Source of the DNA: JBDTMC01 sp039934475
GTDB lineage: Bacteria > Acidobacteriota > Terriglobia > Bryobacterales > Bryobacteraceae
NCBI GenBank assembly: GCA_039934475.1
Contig: JBDTMC010000480.1
Span: 1 to 5,983 of the forward strand
DNA: 5,983 nt
Direction of reading: 5' to 3'
Positions within the stretch are counted from its first letter, which is position 1. Every line of letters begins with the position of its first letter. The translations under genes and the position numbers were made by a program. Shown here in pieces: positions 5,118 through 5,983 of this stretch. The notes under the pieces are model-generated. The model was not told where the DNA came from. It did no database searches and was given only the letters and a program-made list of their open reading frames with translations.

Positions 5118-5983
5118 TCACCGCAGGGCCAGAAATTTCTTGTAGCTTGTGTCCCAAGCGCCCGGATTCCGCGGTAGAAATTCCTCAACCTCAAAGCTCG
5201 CTTCTACCACGGCGCGCGCCGCTGCCAGGTCTTTCAACTCCCCGGCGCCCATGGCCTGCACCAGAACGTTGCCCGCTGCCGTCGCCTCGCCCGGACCGGC
5301 CACAACGCGCAATCCCGTCGCATCCGCCACCAACTGGTTCAGAAGCCGGTTCTTGCTCCCGCCGCCGACGATATGAATGGTGCGCAGCTTCCGCCCGGTC
5401 AGGTTTTCCAGGATCTCCACCACTTCGCGATAGCGGAGCGCTAAGCCTTCCAGGATCCCTCGCGCCATTTCCCCGTCGTTCGCAAACGAAGCCTGCCCGC
5501 TCGACTTGCAATAGTCCGCAATTCGCTGCGGCATCTTCCCCGGAGCAATGAAGTAATCCGGGGGAACCACCGCCACAAACGGCCGCGCCGCCTCCGCCAT
5601 CTCCGCCAACTGTCCGTAGCTGTATTCGGTTCCTTCCAATGCCCAAGCCCGCCGGCATTCCTGAAGGACCCACAGCCCGGCAATGTTCTTCAGGAACCGG
5701 ATCTTGCCATCCACACCCACTTCATTGGTGAAATTCGCCGCCAGAACCTGATCGTTGATTACCGGCTCATCCAATTCCACGCCCATCAACGACCACGTCC
5801 CGCTGCTGATGTAGCACCAATCGTCGCCCTCTGCCGGAACCGCCGCCACAGCCGCCGCCGTATCGTGCCCCGCCGACGCAAATACTGGAACTTCTCCTAA
5901 TGCCGCCATCTCCGCAAGCTGCGGAAGCAGTGGTCCCAGAAGCGTGCCGGGAGGCACAATATCGCCCAGGATCTCCTTCGGTA
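5118..5983 (-). CDS. rhaB: rhamnulokinase, C-terminal part (cut by window edge)
   Basis: This is the C-terminal ~288 residues of an FGGY-family sugar kinase, best matched to rhamnulokinase, which phosphorylates L-rhamnulose to L-rhamnulose 1-phosphate in cytoplasmic rhamnose catabolism. The open frame runs through the window edge, beginning PKEILGDIVPPGTLLG; the N-terminal domain (roughly 190-200 residues) is outside. Motifs in order are GHDTAAAV, carrying the presumed catalytic Asp; the phosphate-binding SSGTWSLMGVELDEPV; NFTNEVGVDGKIRFLKNIAG, typical of RhaB; and the nucleotide-binding HIVGGGSKNRLLNQ with GPGEATAAGN. The GTG at 5955-5957 is an internal Val codon, not the start. The gene converges on the GloVer gene with a one-base gap. 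A related kinase of the same family (such as L-fuculokinase) is possible but less likely, given the GTWSLMG and NFTNE motifs. Confidence 0.92.
   Translation of the reverse strand, partial: PKEILGDIVPPGTLLGPLLPQLAEMAALGEVPVFASAGHDTAAAVAAVPAEGDDWCYISSGTWSLMGVELDEPVINDQVLAANFTNEVGVDGKIRFLKNIAGLWVLQECRRAWALEGTEYSYGQLAEMAEAARPFVAVVPPDYFIAPGKMPQRIADYCKSSGQASFANDGEMARGILEGLALRYREVVEILENLTGRKLRTIHIVGGGSKNRLLNQLVADATGLRVVAGPGEATAAGNVLVQAMGAGELKDLAAARAVVEASFEVEEFLPRNPGAWDTSYKKFLALR

Noticed and set aside
4506..5177. 223-residue plus-strand frame overlapping the propeller gene
   Set aside because: It has low-complexity Ser/Ala/Pro/Arg content typical of a shifted frame, while the overlapping frame shows regular GloVer repeats.
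5955..5957. GTG as the start of the reverse-strand kinase
   Set aside because: The frame stays open to the window edge, and the residues before it (PKEILGDI) match the rhamnulokinase family, so the gene is simply cut by the window.

Overview
This window looks like chromosomal DNA of an acidobacterium, most likely of the Solibacter/Bryobacterales kind. That is an inference from three things: the clearly GC-rich composition; an orphan two-domain permease of the ADOP type, a family that is greatly expanded in Acidobacteria; and a GloVer-type tandem-repeat exported protein, also common there. No rRNA, tRNA, CRISPR array, insertion sequence or phage gene is visible.

Layout. Positions 1-202 are non-coding and act as the upstream region of an Rrf2-family regulator (203-676). 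This region holds a 27-bp near-perfect dyad, an overlapping 10-bp palindrome and a plausible sigma70-like promoter. A 64-bp gap with hairpin potential follows, then a complete ClpP protease subunit (741-1346) on the same strand. A strong intrinsic-terminator hairpin (1358-1389) closes this two-gene unit. Next is an 809-residue ADOP-type ABC permease (1438-3867) with no ATPase gene beside it. After 25 bp comes an exported, probably seven-bladed GloVer repeat protein (3893-5116), which has no usable Shine-Dalgarno but a TACAAT box placed as in leaderless genes. On the opposite strand, ending one base from that gene, is the C-terminal part of a rhamnulokinase (5118-5983), whose N-terminus lies beyond the right edge.

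How the genes work together. The only convincing functional unit is rrf2-clpP. The regulator carries the cysteine/histidine pattern of iron-sulfur Rrf2 proteins (IscR/NsrR type) and probably controls its own promoter and, by read-through, a ClpP that sits apart from the usual tig-clpP-clpX locus. The permease, the propeller protein and rhamnulokinase look like independent accessory functions (membrane/envelope, extracellular, rhamnose catabolism). I see no clear new defence or mobile system. The most interesting points are the operator-like dyad, the Fe-S-regulator/ClpP pairing and the alternative hairpins between those two genes.
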